Positions 42,780-52,139 of a stretch of 64,000 bases of DNA are shown piece after piece (position 1 is the stretch's first letter; each line of letters opens with the position of its first letter). The stretch comes from Paenibacillus solanacearum. Its GTDB lineage: Bacteria; Bacillota; Bacilli; Paenibacillales; NBRC-103111. Under the pieces are notes generated by a model, which was not told the DNA's origin, did not search any database, and saw nothing but the letters and a program-made list of their open reading frames with translations. The DNA lies in assembly GCF_910593845.1 (NCBI RefSeq), contig NZ_CAJVAS010000019.1, positions 51,007-115,006 on the forward strand, given 5' to 3'. The position numbers and the translations under genes are program-made.

Positions 42780-43718
42780 GTGAGCTCGCGCACGCTTACG
42801 GTTCACCATGCGCTGAAAAGCGCCATTCTACTGGGCTTTGCCGTATATATCGCCTACTTGGTCAAGACGGACAACATTCTGCTGTACATCGCGCCGCGAA
42901 TGATCGATTACGTCAAATGGTCGGCGATCGCGCTGTATGCCATTGCCGCTTACCAGCTGTACTTGACGGTCCGCACGTTCCGCGGACAGACCAAGCCCGA
43001 TTGCGATTGCGACCACGATCACACCCCTTCCCGATCGGTCTTGAAAAACACGGTGATCTACGGCCTGTTCTTCCTGCCGCTCCTGCTCGGGGTCACTGTG
43101 CCCGACAGCTCGATGGGCAGCAGCCTTGCCGCCAAAAAGGGCATGAACCTGAGCAGCGCCGCATCGGTCAAAAAAGACATCGCCTCCGGCGGCGGATCTT
43201 CAGGCTCGCCCTCAGCACCGCAAAACGGCGCCGCTTCGGCAGGCAGCGGGTCGGCCGGGGCCGGAGCCTCGGACGGCGAGCTGTTTCCGTCAGATAAATT
43301 CACGAAGCATTACGCGAAATACGCCAAGCAGTTGTACGAATCGAATGTGATTCCAGTCAAAGAAGAACTGTACATGGAGACGCTCACGACCATCGATTTG
43401 TATTTGGACCGGTTCATCGGCAAAAAGCTGCAGCTCACCGGCTTCGTCTACCGCCAGGAGGAGATGAAGGACAATCAATTCGTCGTCGGACGGTTCACCG
43501 TGCAGTGCTGCTCGGCCGACGCCGCCCCGTTCGGCGTGCTGGTCGAATACGACCGGGCGAAGACGCTCGCAACCGACAGCTGGGTTACCGTGACCGGCAC
43601 GATCCAGAAAGGCAGCTTCAACGACATGGAAGTGCTGAAGCTGAAAGTGGAGAGCGTCGCGAAAGCCGAACCGGCCAAATCGCCGTATGTGTACCCAAAT
43701 TATGAATTCGGCTCCTGA
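42780..43718 (+). CDS. ycgQ: YcgQ-like protein (TIGR03943/DUF1980)
   Basis: 312 aa, GTG start with GGAGGGA upstream. Three to four membrane helices in the first 120 residues (ILLGFAVYIAYLVK, YVKWSAIALYAIAAYQLYLT, VIYGLFFLPLLLGVTV), a CDCDHDHTP cluster between them, then a Gly/Ala/Ser-rich linker and a C-terminal OB-like domain with LQLTGFVYRQEEMKDNQFVV, FTVQCCSADAAPFGVLVEYD and TVTGTIQKGSF. It forms an operon with the permease gene (22-base gap), the conserved partner in this family. Confidence 0.9.
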   Translation: MSSRTLTVHHALKSAILLGFAVYIAYLVKTDNILLYIAPRMIDYVKWSAIALYAIAAYQLYLTVRTFRGQTKPDCDCDHDHTPSRSVLKNTVIYGLFFLPLLLGVTVPDSSMGSSLAAKKGMNLSSAASVKKDIASGGGSSGSPSAPQNGAASAGSGSAGAGASDGELFPSDKFTKHYAKYAKQLYESNVIPVKEELYMETLTTIDLYLDRFIGKKLQLTGFVYRQEEMKDNQFVVGRFTVQCCSADAAPFGVLVEYDRAKTLATDSWVTVTGTIQKGSFNDMEVLKLKVESVAKAEPAKSPYVYPNYEFGS

Positions 43719-43843
43719 CCGCAGAGCAAGCGAAGCCGGCCGAAATTGGCGAGTGCTCTTCCCTGTTTTTACGCTATAATGGAGTGGAGTATGGAAATCC
43801 TTACTTGTCCTAATCCCCGTTGCAAAGGAGCGCTTCAATCGCT

Positions 43844-44794
43844 ATGATCAAGCAAATTGATTGGCAAGGCACGCCAGCCTATACGCTGGAAAACGACCGG
43901 CTGCGCGTCAGTATTTGCCCGGCCGCCGGCAACAATGCTTATTCCATTCACGATAAAATATTGAATCGGGAAATGCTCCGCGTTCCCGCCGGACCGCAGG
44001 AGCTTGCCGAGCAGCCGATCCAGTTCGGCACGCCCGTTCTGATGCCGCCGAACCGGATCAGCGAGGGAACGTTCCGCTACGACGGACGCGATTACCGGTT
44101 CGACGTCAATCATCCGACCGGCAACCATATTCACGGCATGGTTCGCAGCCAGCCCTGGACGGTCACCGCTTCCGGCGAGAGAGACGGCAAGCTGTTCCTG
44201 ACCTCCATCCTCCGGCTTGCGGAAGACGCCAACGTGCAGCGTCAATATCCGCATGCGCTTGAGCTTGAGCTTACATACGAGCTGGAAGGCGGCACGCTGC
44301 GCCATCTGCTGAAAGCAACCAATCGCGGCGAGACGAAGGCGCCTTTCGGATATGGGCTGCATACCTGGTTTCTGCTCGACGGCCAGCCGGAGCAATGGAA
44401 GCTGCAATTGCCCGCAGTCGGAAGCTGGGAGCTGGACGACAAATGCATTCCGACCGGCAACATTACGCCGCTTAGCGGCCGGCTCGAGCGGCTTTTGAAG
44501 GGAGACTGTCTCGAAGGTCATAACCTCGACACCGTGTTCCAGATCGGCGATTATCCTTGCCTTGCGGTATTGTCCAACGAGCGCGTCGAAATTCGCTATA
44601 GCGGGTCCGATGTGTTCAAGCAGTGGGTTATTTTCACAAAAGGCGAAGCGCATGATTTCATCTGCCTGGAGCCCTACACCTGGGTCACGAATGCGCCGAA
44701 CCTCGACCTTCCCGAGGAAGTGACCGGCCTTCGCGGCATCGAGCCGGGCGCAGCGCTGGAGCTTGAAGTAAAGCTGGATGTGATTCACAAGTAA
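43844..44794 (+). CDS. Aldose 1-epimerase family protein (GalM-like)
   Basis: 316 aa from ATG 43844, with AAAGGAG upstream. All-beta protein with galactose mutarotase signatures: GTPVLMPPNRISEGTFRYDG, the conserved His in NHPTGNHIHGMVR, a second His in GYGLHTWFLLDG, and a C-terminal ICLEPYTWVTNAPNL that holds the general acid/base Glu. Role: interconversion of sugar anomers; specificity unknown. It is monocistronic with a terminator after it. Confidence 0.9.
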   Translation: MIKQIDWQGTPAYTLENDRLRVSICPAAGNNAYSIHDKILNREMLRVPAGPQELAEQPIQFGTPVLMPPNRISEGTFRYDGRDYRFDVNHPTGNHIHGMVRSQPWTVTASGERDGKLFLTSILRLAEDANVQRQYPHALELELTYELEGGTLRHLLKATNRGETKAPFGYGLHTWFLLDGQPEQWKLQLPAVGSWELDDKCIPTGNITPLSGRLERLLKGDCLEGHNLDTVFQIGDYPCLAVLSNERVEIRYSGSDVFKQWVIFTKGEAHDFICLEPYTWVTNAPNLDLPEEVTGLRGIEPGAALELEVKLDVIHK

Positions 44795-44815
44795 ATAGCG
44801 GCTTATACATAAACA

Positions 44816-44858
44816 AGCCTCCTGGTTCCGCGTGATGCGTGATCCTGGAGGCTCTTTT
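44816..44858 (+). terminator. Terminator after the epimerase gene
   Basis: Stem AGCCTCC/GGAGGCT with a long central part that can pair further, then TTTT. 20 bases after the stop. Confidence 0.8.
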
Positions 44859-45002
44859 CTGTTCGGTTGTGGTCCGTTTAATGCTGAGCAGGCCCGATCC
44901 GGAATGCTCCATCGCGAAGTTCCCCGACCGCGGCGCAGCGCTGCAATGCGCGCTTGGGATTCGCACGCGTTCTCGGTCTCGTCTGGGAGCGCGGACGGAT
45001 GA

Positions 45003-45503
45003 TCACGTCGCAGCGGAGTTCTGCTGACGTTTGCGGATCGCATGAACCCCCATGACAACGGCAATCATTTCCTCCATCGAAAGCTCCGACCGGTTGTCCA
45101 GCTCGAAGGCCCCCGCCGAAAACATGCCGCTGATTTTGCGAAAATGGGCGGCTGTCGTTCCCGCTTCCGTCTTGATCTCGTATTCGTTGGAAAACGCCGG
45201 CGATTCAATATACAGCACCCCGCCTCGCGCGCTTTCGTAAACGAACCGTTTGGCGAAGAAGGTCAATTTGGCTCTTAAAACGCCGATCTCCCTGTCCGTC
45301 CCATCGGAAACGATCCACCGATTGGACAAAATTCTGAATTTCCCCTGTACCACTGCCCTGCCCGATGCATCCCTCACCGTAATGCCGGAGCCGAACATCG
45401 AATGCAAATCAAGCGAGCCGACCTTCCACTCCCTCTCGTCGGTAATGTCCGTCTCGCCGCTGGAGAAAAAATTGTCCCGGAAATACGCTTTGCCGGATTT
45501 CAT
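45003..45503 (-). CDS. LURP-one-related / YxjI-like protein
   Basis: 166 aa from ATG 45503 (MKSGKAYFRDNFFSSGETDI); upstream frame not coding. Reads as the tubby-like/LURP fold: FFSSGETDITDEREWKVGSL, LDLHSMFGSGITVRDASGRA, VQGKFRILSNRWIVSDG and YESARGGVLYIESPAFSNEY. These are small beta-barrel proteins of unclear function in bacteria (YxjI in B. subtilis). The family call is by overall pattern and moderate. It is divergent from the CapA-like gene. Confidence 0.75.
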   Translation of the reverse strand: MKSGKAYFRDNFFSSGETDITDEREWKVGSLDLHSMFGSGITVRDASGRAVVQGKFRILSNRWIVSDGTDREIGVLRAKLTFFAKRFVYESARGGVLYIESPAFSNEYEIKTEAGTTAAHFRKISGMFSAGAFELDNRSELSMEEMIAVVMGVHAIRKRQQNSAAT

Positions 45504-45663
45504 ATCCGTCTCCCCTTCCCGTTGTTCGTTACCTTTCATACGCCGCAGCATAGCAAAAAGTTGCAATCGCCCCATCCCCTCATAATTGAGGTCCGGCATG
45601 CAAACATTACATGTACATTCCCATTGCCGTATAGGGCAGACGGCGCTAAGGAGCGTGAATACG

Positions 45664-47115
45664 ATGACAGCACGCCGACATACTCCGAAACGCCGCTCTC
45701 GTGCAAGATGGCTGAACACGTGGATTATTTTGCTGAAGCTGGTGCTTTTGCTGCTGCTTGCATCCTGTTCCAGCGCCGGAAAAAACCATCCCTCCGCGAA
45801 TAACGCCGGTTCTCTGCCTCAAGCGCAGCGTACGGGCAACGCCGGGAGTCCGCAGCAGGCTGAGCCGCACGGACCGGATGCCTCGGGGCATCAGCTGCCT
45901 TCAGAACAAATGCAAGGCGAACGGGGCCGTTCATCCGATTGGGGAGCGCTCGGCAGTGATCCCAGGTCCCTTCAGCCGGAGCCGTCCAAGAGAGACAGCG
46001 CCGCACCGGCAAGACCGGACGATGCGTCTGCTTTCATCGGCCCTCCTTTTGCCCCATCGGCAAAGTCCATGCCGCACACTAACTCTCCTGGGGAGCAGCG
46101 GGAATCTCAGTTAACCTTCGCCGCAGTGGGCGATGTGCTCATTCATCGTACTATTTATCAGGACGCTCGGACGTCGGATCGGCAGCGCTTCGACTTCCGT
46201 CCGATGTTCGCCAAGGTACAGCCCTGGCTTCAAGAGGCCGACATCACTTTTGCCAATCAGGAAAGCATCGTCGGCGGACAATCGCTCGGTTTGTCGGATT
46301 ACCCTGCCTTCAACAGCCCGCTTGAAGTCGCGGAAGCGCTGCGCGATGCCGGCGTAGACATTGTATCCATGGCTAACAACCATGTCCTGGACCGCGGCGA
46401 GAAGGCGATCCGGGCCTCCATTGCGGAATGGAGCAAGCTCGGCATCGAGTACGTCGGAGCTTATGCCAGCGAGGAGGATCGCGCCCGGCCGAGGATCATG
46501 GAACGAAACGGGATCAAGCTCGCATTTCTCGCCTACACGTACGATACGAACGGCATCCAGACGCCGGAAGGAAAGCCTTATCTTGTGCGGCGGATCGACC
46601 GGGCCGTTATCGCCTCGGATATCGTCGCAGCCAGAACACAGGCGGATGCCGTCGCCGTCAGCCTTCATTTCGGCAAAGAAAACGAGCGTACGCCGAATGC
46701 GGAGCAAACGTCGCTCGCGCAGCTGTGCGCCGCTTCCGGAGCCGATATCGTGATCGGCCATCATCCGCACGTGCTCCAGCCGATACAATGGATCGACAAC
46801 AACCGGGGCGGCAAAACGCTGGTCGCCTACTCGCTCGGCAATTTTTTGGCGGCGCAAAGATCAAAGGATCCATATAACCGCATCGGCGGCATTTTGCAAG
46901 TTGTAGTGAAGAAAACGGTCCATAACGGGAATTCGAGAATCGCACTGGGCCCTGTGCGGTTCCGTCCGACCTACATTCGCTTCACCGACTGGCGGGGCTA
47001 CCGGGTCATTCCACTGGAACAGGCGACAACGCGCGATATGCCTGAGCCAAGCCGCGTGCTTTCGCGCATACGCTCGCATATGCACAGCCGCATGCCCGAG
47101 CTGTCGCTGCCTTAG
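45664..47115 (+). CDS. CapA-like lipoprotein (PGA synthesis / metallophosphatase fold)
   Basis: 483 aa from ATG 45664, with AAGGAG at normal spacing; GTG 45655 is an alternative. Lipoprotein signal LVLLLLLASCSS gives a diacylglyceryl Cys near 38. A low-complexity linker follows to about 160, then the CapA domain: VGDVLIHRTIYQDA, ITFANQESIVGGQS, VDIVSMANNHVLDRGEKAIR, AVSLHFGKENERTPN and IVIGHHPHVLQP. The domain is found in poly-gamma-glutamate export and in related envelope phosphatases; capB/capC partners are not seen, so a stand-alone role is likely. Confidence 0.9.
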   Translation: MTARRHTPKRRSRARWLNTWIILLKLVLLLLLASCSSAGKNHPSANNAGSLPQAQRTGNAGSPQQAEPHGPDASGHQLPSEQMQGERGRSSDWGALGSDPRSLQPEPSKRDSAAPARPDDASAFIGPPFAPSAKSMPHTNSPGEQRESQLTFAAVGDVLIHRTIYQDARTSDRQRFDFRPMFAKVQPWLQEADITFANQESIVGGQSLGLSDYPAFNSPLEVAEALRDAGVDIVSMANNHVLDRGEKAIRASIAEWSKLGIEYVGAYASEEDRARPRIMERNGIKLAFLAYTYDTNGIQTPEGKPYLVRRIDRAVIASDIVAARTQADAVAVSLHFGKENERTPNAEQTSLAQLCAASGADIVIGHHPHVLQPIQWIDNNRGGKTLVAYSLGNFLAAQRSKDPYNRIGGILQVVVKKTVHNGNSRIALGPVRFRPTYIRFTDWRGYRVIPLEQATTRDMPEPSRVLSRIRSHMHSRMPELSLP

Positions 47116-47261
47116 CGCCGCAAGCTGGAACGCGATGCCGCGAGGGGTGTGGGCATCGCGCATCATCGAGCGGACAATCAGGTGGCAACTCTTTTAACGT
47201 ATACTGCATGAATCACCGTAGGTTAGGAGACAATAGGCTCACAAATCTACTGGGGGATTAT

Positions 47262-47762
47262 ATGGCAGAAGTGATTGGCGTAAGCAGTTGGTTGATCGCG
47301 GGCTGGTTGTGGGGGGATTGGCGAAACTGGCGTAAATATCATGAAACCATTCTCTACATGCTCTTAGGCGATACGCTGTATTATTATATCTCGATCGATA
47401 AACGTCTCTGGTCCATCATGCCCCAACCTCCATTTCAAACGGAACTGATGGCTTTGTTAGGCGAGTTCGTCGTTTTCACATGTGCTATGCTTATTTATTT
47501 GGGACGTTTTCCGAATAGGGTAGGCAGAGGCTGGCTATGGGTCCTTTTCTGGATCGGGCTGTTTACTGCGAATGAAGCTCTTCTTCTTCGCACAGGCACT
47601 TTCGCTTACAAGAACGAATGGTCACTCGTCGATTCCTTGTTTTTTTGCCTCATGATGTTCCCCATGCTTCGTTTGCACCATAAGAAACCACTGTTAGCTT
47701 ATGGAATATCGGTTCTTCTTGCTGCTGCATATATTTATCTCTACGATATACCGGTACGATAG
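47262..47762 (+). CDS. CBO0543-like multi-pass membrane protein
   Basis: 166 aa from ATG 47262, with GGGGGA upstream; the longer frame from 47208 is less likely. Five hydrophobic segments (VSSWLIAGWLWGDWRNW, YMLLGDTLYYYISI, FVVFTCAMLIYLGR, WLWVLFWIGLFTANEALLLR, LLAYGISVLLAAAYIYL). The motif GDTLYYY and the aromatic-rich short loops resemble the CBO0543 family of Firmicutes membrane proteins, of unknown function. It stands alone. Confidence 0.8.
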   Translation: MAEVIGVSSWLIAGWLWGDWRNWRKYHETILYMLLGDTLYYYISIDKRLWSIMPQPPFQTELMALLGEFVVFTCAMLIYLGRFPNRVGRGWLWVLFWIGLFTANEALLLRTGTFAYKNEWSLVDSLFFCLMMFPMLRLHHKKPLLAYGISVLLAAAYIYLYDIPVR

Positions 47763-47911
47763 ACTATACGCTTCGTCCGTGATTTGTTGACGTTGAAAGG
47801 ATGCTGGTGTAGTCGGTAGTGGACAAAACTAACATTATTAAGTCAATCTGAACTAACAGTAGCCCTAGCCCCGCAATTTTCTGCGAAAAGTATCGTTATC
47901 GCGCAAATAAT

Positions 47912-47963
47912 GGCCAAATCAAACTATTCAAAGGGGTGATCCTTTGAACTGTTCGATTTGGCC
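47912..47963. repeat. Large imperfect palindrome (23-base arms)
   Basis: Arms 47912-47934 and 47941-47963 match with three mismatches around a six-base loop; their ends are GGCCAAATC and GATTTGGCC. No T run follows, so it is not a typical terminator. Confidence 0.9.
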
Positions 47964-48018
47964 CACTATACTGTGCATTCTTAAATTTTCAGGCAAAATG
48001 AATTGGTTTTGGCCAACG

Positions 48019-48042
48019 AGTAGTTGGATTTGCCCAACTACT
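48019..48042. repeat. Second palindrome of the same type
   Basis: Perfect arms AGTAGTTGG/CCAACTACT around ATTTGC, 55 bases after the larger one and sharing sequence with it. Confidence 0.85.
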
Positions 48043-48203
48043 TTGGGATCGGTCATCGTGCGAGCGCGCAGGCAGTATACACTCTTGCTGCGTCAGCTCA
48101 TGCAGCGCGCGCAGCATATTACTATGCCCCTCATCAGCCCACGATGCCAGCGCACAGGCCGCTTTGACCCCGCTGCGCTGCCTCAGCGCCCGCTTCGCCG
48201 CGA

Positions 48204-49514
48204 TTATCGCGCGGCGGCCGTGGCCGTAGGGGCGCGGAGCACCTCATCCAGGCGAACGGGCCGGTGCTCCAGCACGGAGCGCCACACCGCTTCGCCGGTG
48301 CCGATCGAGTAGGCGCCGTCTTCGCTGCCGGACAAAATCTCGTAGCCGCGCGCCGGGTCCGGACCGAGGAACAGGTCCTCGAGCAGCACCGGGTCGCCGC
48401 CGCCATGCCCGCCTTCGCGGTGCACGACGTGGATCGTCTCCTTCGAGCCGAACAGCGGGAAATAATCGATCGTCTGCACGTCCGTCGGGAACGGCGTCCG
48501 GGACGGCGCATGATACTCAATCGTTTCGATGCGGCCCTTTGTCCCGTTAATGGCCAGACGGTAGCCTTCGTACGGCATCGAGAAGTTGACCGAGTAGCTC
48601 AGCAGCGCGCCGCCGTCATATTTAACAGTTGCTGCATACGTGTCCTCGATGTTGATCTCGGAGTCGTATATACAGGCATCCGGGCGGTAGCTCGTATAAT
48701 CCGCCTTGCCGCCTTCCCCTTTGACCGTGCCGAGATGATCGTCCTTGACGGCCATATCCCGGCTGCGCGTCGACCAGCGTGTATAGTACGCACAGTCCTG
48801 CTTCACGTCACAGGTGCCGCAGTGCCTGCCGTCTTCCTTGCGGGGATTGAGCTCCCCTTCCGGCCCGTAATAGTTGAGCGCGCCGTAGGCGAACGCTTCC
48901 ACCGGCTTCTGACCGATCCACCAGTTGACCAAATCGAAGTGATGCGAGCTCTTATGGATGGACAGCCCGCCGGATATTTCGCGAATCCGGTTCCAGCGTT
49001 TGAAATAGCTGGAGCCGTGATACGTATCGATGTACCAGTTCAGATCGATCGAAGTGACGCGTCCGATCTTGCCCTCGAGAATCATTTCCTTGATTTTCGT
49101 ATGAATCGGAGCGTAACGATAGTTGAACGTGACCGTCACTTTCCCTTTGCTGCGCGCTTCGGCGTCCATGATGCGGCGGCAATCCTCGCCCGTTGTCGCC
49201 ATCGGCTTCTCCGTCAGCACGTCGAGATCTTTCTCGAGCGCCTTGATGATGTACACGGCATGCGTGTCGTCGCGGCCGGTCGCCAGAATGACATCCGGCT
49301 TCGTCTCGGCGACCATCCGGTCGAAGTCGTCCGCGCCGTATTGCGGCACGTCCGCCAGCTGCGGATAGCGGCTCTTGCAAACCTCGTGCCGGCGCGCATC
49401 GATATCGAGCAGGCCGACAATGTCACATTGTCCTGCGAACGTCTCCAGCATCGGTCCGATAAACATGCCGATCGCCCGGTTGCTGACGCCGCATACGGCG
49501 TATTTTCTTTTCAT
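48204..49514 (-). CDS. Gfo/Idh/MocA-family oxidoreductase
   Basis: 436 aa from ATG 49514 (MKRKYAVCGVSNRAIGMFIG), with GGGGAG upstream. Rossmann N-terminus as above, NAD(P) and active-site block VLTEKPMATTGEDC (the EKP motif, about residue 100), and the C-terminal beta-sheet domain. An inserted CGTCDVKQDCAYY cysteine cluster near residue 225 is seen in a subgroup of sugar dehydrogenases. Likely acts on a sugar or uronate released by the uptake system: it is the last gene of the permease/binding-protein operon. Confidence 0.92.
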   Translation of the reverse strand: MKRKYAVCGVSNRAIGMFIGPMLETFAGQCDIVGLLDIDARRHEVCKSRYPQLADVPQYGADDFDRMVAETKPDVILATGRDDTHAVYIIKALEKDLDVLTEKPMATTGEDCRRIMDAEARSKGKVTVTFNYRYAPIHTKIKEMILEGKIGRVTSIDLNWYIDTYHGSSYFKRWNRIREISGGLSIHKSSHHFDLVNWWIGQKPVEAFAYGALNYYGPEGELNPRKEDGRHCGTCDVKQDCAYYTRWSTRSRDMAVKDDHLGTVKGEGGKADYTSYRPDACIYDSEINIEDTYAATVKYDGGALLSYSVNFSMPYEGYRLAINGTKGRIETIEYHAPSRTPFPTDVQTIDYFPLFGSKETIHVVHREGGHGGGDPVLLEDLFLGPDPARGYEILSGSEDGAYSIGTGEAVWRSVLEHRPVRLDEVLRAPTATAAAR

Positions 49515-49578
49515 AGGGGCTCCCCATTCCTCTCTTCGCTTCACCTGATGTACGGATTGCTCCAGTCCGAGACTTCCC

Positions 49579-51090
49579 TTATTTCTTTTGCGTTTTCAAA
49601 TAGTCCGCTTTATACTCATTCATCACTTTGCCGCCGCCGGCTTTTTTCCACCGGTCGTATTCCGCCTGCAAGCCCGCGTCATCGAGTTTCCCCATAATGT
49701 ATTTCGTTTGCGCATCCGCGACCATCTGATCCAGCTCCGCGCCGCGTTCCGTATACGTCGGAGAATTCAGCGTCAGCGCCGGATTCGGCACGGCATATTT
49801 CATGTTCTCCTTCGCGATCGTGACGCCCTTTTCGCCGATCGGCGTATCCTTGAGCGGAGCGACGTTATACCCTTCTACATACGGCAAGTTGTCGCGGTAC
49901 GGCTTCACTTCGCGCTGGAATGCGGAGAAATCCTTAAATTCAACCTTGTCCCCGGCTTTGGCGAAATGCGTGTTCTCGACGCCGCGCATGAGCAGTGTAG
50001 CCATCTCGGGGTCCATCAGCTTGTTGAGGAAACCGAGGTACTGCTTGAGCTCCGCTTCATTCTTGACCGACGATTTCGGGAAGACGAAGAATCCGCTGTT
50101 GCCCGGCTCGCCAGAAACCCGAATGCCTTGCGGTCCTTTGAGCGGCTCGACATCGACGACCGCTTTCGGATCGTTTTTGGACAAGCGGTCCGCCTGGCTT
50201 TTGCCCGTTTGCGCGACGGCGATTTTCAGGCCGGCGCGGCCGGAATCGAACATTTTCTCCGCTTCGGTTGAATCGAATACGGCGAAATCCTGGTTAATGA
50301 GCTTCTCGTCGTACAACCGCTTCAGCAGCTTGAGCGTATCGCTGTACTCTTTGGTCATAAACTCCGGCGTAAAGTTGCCGTCCTTGTCGACACTCCATTT
50401 GTTCGGAGCGCCGAGCGACGTAGCCAGACGCGTTGTGAGCGAATATTGGCCTTCGTTGTATTTTTTGAACAGCATCAAGCCGTACGTATCGTTTTTACCG
50501 TTCTTGTCCGGATCGTTCAGCGTCATCGCCTTCGTCACGTTGTACCACTCGTCGACGGTCGTCGGCAGCTTCAGGCCGAGGCTGTCCAGCCAGTCCTTGC
50601 GGAACACGACGGACGCGCGCCCGATGTCGCTGAAATTCGGTACCCCGTAAATTTTGCCGTCCACGGAAATGTTATTGAAGAAGATCGGGTTTTGCGCAGA
50701 CAAGTTTTTGAATTCCTTCAAGTACGGGCCAACTTCCCAGAACAGATCGGAACGCAGCGAGCTGACGATATTCGGGTTGTACTGCACCTTGACCATTTTC
50801 GGCATGTCGCTGGAGGCGATCATAACGTTGATCTTATCGTTGTAAGCCGAGTTCGGAATCCACTGAATGTCGAGCTTCGCGTTCGTGTATTTCTCGATCA
50901 TTTGCTGAACGGGGCTGTCCTTCGCCGGAATATCGCCGACCTGCGTTACCGCCATGCTTATGTTGAGCGGTCCGGTGGACTGCGCCCCGCCCGTCGCCGA
51001 ATCCTGCGGTTTGGCGCCGCAGCCTGCAACTGATGCCGCCGCGGCCAGCGTTGCCGCCAATATAACCGTCGTTTTTTTGTTAGGGACCAT
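49579..51090 (-). CDS. ABC sugar-binding lipoprotein (LplA-type)
   Basis: 503 aa. Lipobox ASVAGC near residue 24 after a short signal peptide, then a type I/II binding-protein fold: DIQWIPNSAYNDKINVMIAS, LDGKIYG-type segment NISVDGKIYGVPNFSDIGRA, FRKDWLDSLGLKLPTTVDEW and LNDPDKNGKNDTYGL. The DPDKNGKNDTYG pattern is typical of LplA/YtcQ-type oligosaccharide receptors in Paenibacillus. It follows the two permease genes of the same importer. Confidence 0.95.
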   Translation of the reverse strand: MVPNKKTTVILAATLAAAASVAGCGAKPQDSATGGAQSTGPLNISMAVTQVGDIPAKDSPVQQMIEKYTNAKLDIQWIPNSAYNDKINVMIASSDMPKMVKVQYNPNIVSSLRSDLFWEVGPYLKEFKNLSAQNPIFFNNISVDGKIYGVPNFSDIGRASVVFRKDWLDSLGLKLPTTVDEWYNVTKAMTLNDPDKNGKNDTYGLMLFKKYNEGQYSLTTRLATSLGAPNKWSVDKDGNFTPEFMTKEYSDTLKLLKRLYDEKLINQDFAVFDSTEAEKMFDSGRAGLKIAVAQTGKSQADRLSKNDPKAVVDVEPLKGPQGIRVSGEPGNSGFFVFPKSSVKNEAELKQYLGFLNKLMDPEMATLLMRGVENTHFAKAGDKVEFKDFSAFQREVKPYRDNLPYVEGYNVAPLKDTPIGEKGVTIAKENMKYAVPNPALTLNSPTYTERGAELDQMVADAQTKYIMGKLDDAGLQAEYDRWKKAGGGKVMNEYKADYLKTQKK

Positions 51091-51149
51091 GATGTAATTC
51101 CTCCTAATTTACGTATGGGTTCTCTTTTTTTATATAGAGCGAATCTGGA

Positions 51150-52028
51150 TTACCCTTTCACCGAGCCGAGCATGACGCCTTTGGCAAAATGCTTTTGCAG
51201 GAACGGATAAACAAGCAGGATCGGGATGGTTGCGAACACGATCGCCGCCATCCGGATCGTGAGCGGCTGAATTTCCGTCTCGTCGAAGCCAGTGTCGCCG
51301 ATGCGGCTTTGCGCCAAAATGACGATTTCGCGCAGCAGCACCTGAATCGGCCACTTCGTATTGTCGTTGATGTACATGACGGCGTTGAAAAATTGGTTCC
51401 AATGCCCGACCGCGTAAAACAAACCGAAGGTTGCCATCGCCGGCATGGACAGCGGAAGCACGATCTTGAACAGCACACCTACGTCGCCGCAGCCATCGAT
51501 TTTGGCCGAGTCTTCGAGTCCGTCGGGTATTTGCTGGAAAAAGTTTTTCAGGACGATCAGGTTAAAAGCGCTGATCGCGCTTGGAATCATGAGCGACCAG
51601 AGTGTATTCGTGAGGCCCATCGCCTTGACGACGAAGTACGTCGGAATCATTCCGCCGCTGAACAGCATTGTGAACAGCACGCCGAGCAGAATCGTCTGGC
51701 GGCCGCGGAGCGTCGCCTTGGCCAGCGGATACGCCATCAGCGAGGTGAACAACAGGTTGATCAGCGTGCCGATCGCCGTGACGTAGATGGAGACGAGCAA
51801 GCTGTGCGTCAGCGTGCCGGTCGATAAAATGTACTTGTAAGCGGACAAAGAAAACTCTTTGGGGAACAGGATGAATCCGCCTTTGGCGACTTCATGCGGG
51901 CTCGTAAAGGATACGGCCAATATATAGATGAACGGAATGACGGTGATCGCGGCGATGAGGGTCAGCAGCGTATAGTTAACGCCGTCAAAAATTTTGTTGC
52001 TGATCGTTTTATCTTGATGCATGGCCAT
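51150..52028 (-). CDS. ABC sugar permease, LplC/YtcP-type
   Basis: 292 aa, six membrane helices (VNYTLLTLIAAITVIPFIYI at the start, ILLVYPFLQKHFAKGVMLGS at the end) with the EAA loop EDSAKIDGCGDVGVLFKIVL that contacts the ATPase. MalG-side subunit of a carbohydrate importer. It lies between the LplB-type permease and the binding protein. No ATPase gene is in the operon; such systems use a shared MsmX/MsiK-type ATPase encoded elsewhere. Confidence 0.95.
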   Translation of the reverse strand: MAMHQDKTISNKIFDGVNYTLLTLIAAITVIPFIYILAVSFTSPHEVAKGGFILFPKEFSLSAYKYILSTGTLTHSLLVSIYVTAIGTLINLLFTSLMAYPLAKATLRGRQTILLGVLFTMLFSGGMIPTYFVVKAMGLTNTLWSLMIPSAISAFNLIVLKNFFQQIPDGLEDSAKIDGCGDVGVLFKIVLPLSMPAMATFGLFYAVGHWNQFFNAVMYINDNTKWPIQVLLREIVILAQSRIGDTGFDETEIQPLTIRMAAIVFATIPILLVYPFLQKHFAKGVMLGSVKG

Positions 52029-52089
52029 CGGGGCCTCCTTATCGGTTCATGATTCGAAATACATAATGAATGCCTGCAGGTCATAACGA

Positions 52090-52132
52090 TCAAAGCAAAT
52101 CAATGCGAATCAACATGAGTCAAAGCAAATCA
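52090..52132. repeat. Short direct repeat between permease genes
   Basis: TCAAAGCAAATCA occurs twice, at 52090-52102 and 52120-52132, with a 30-base period in the gap between the two permease genes. Confidence 0.85.
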
Positions 52133-52139
52133 CGGCGGA

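Larger units (their letters stand above)
47763..48203. other. Gap holding palindromic elements only
   Basis: No gene. It contains the two palindromic elements listed separately (47912-47963 and 48019-48042), which share the words TTGG, ATTTGG/ATTTGC and CCCA, followed by GC-rich sequence without a supported open frame up to the end of the oxidoreductase gene. Confidence 0.5.
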
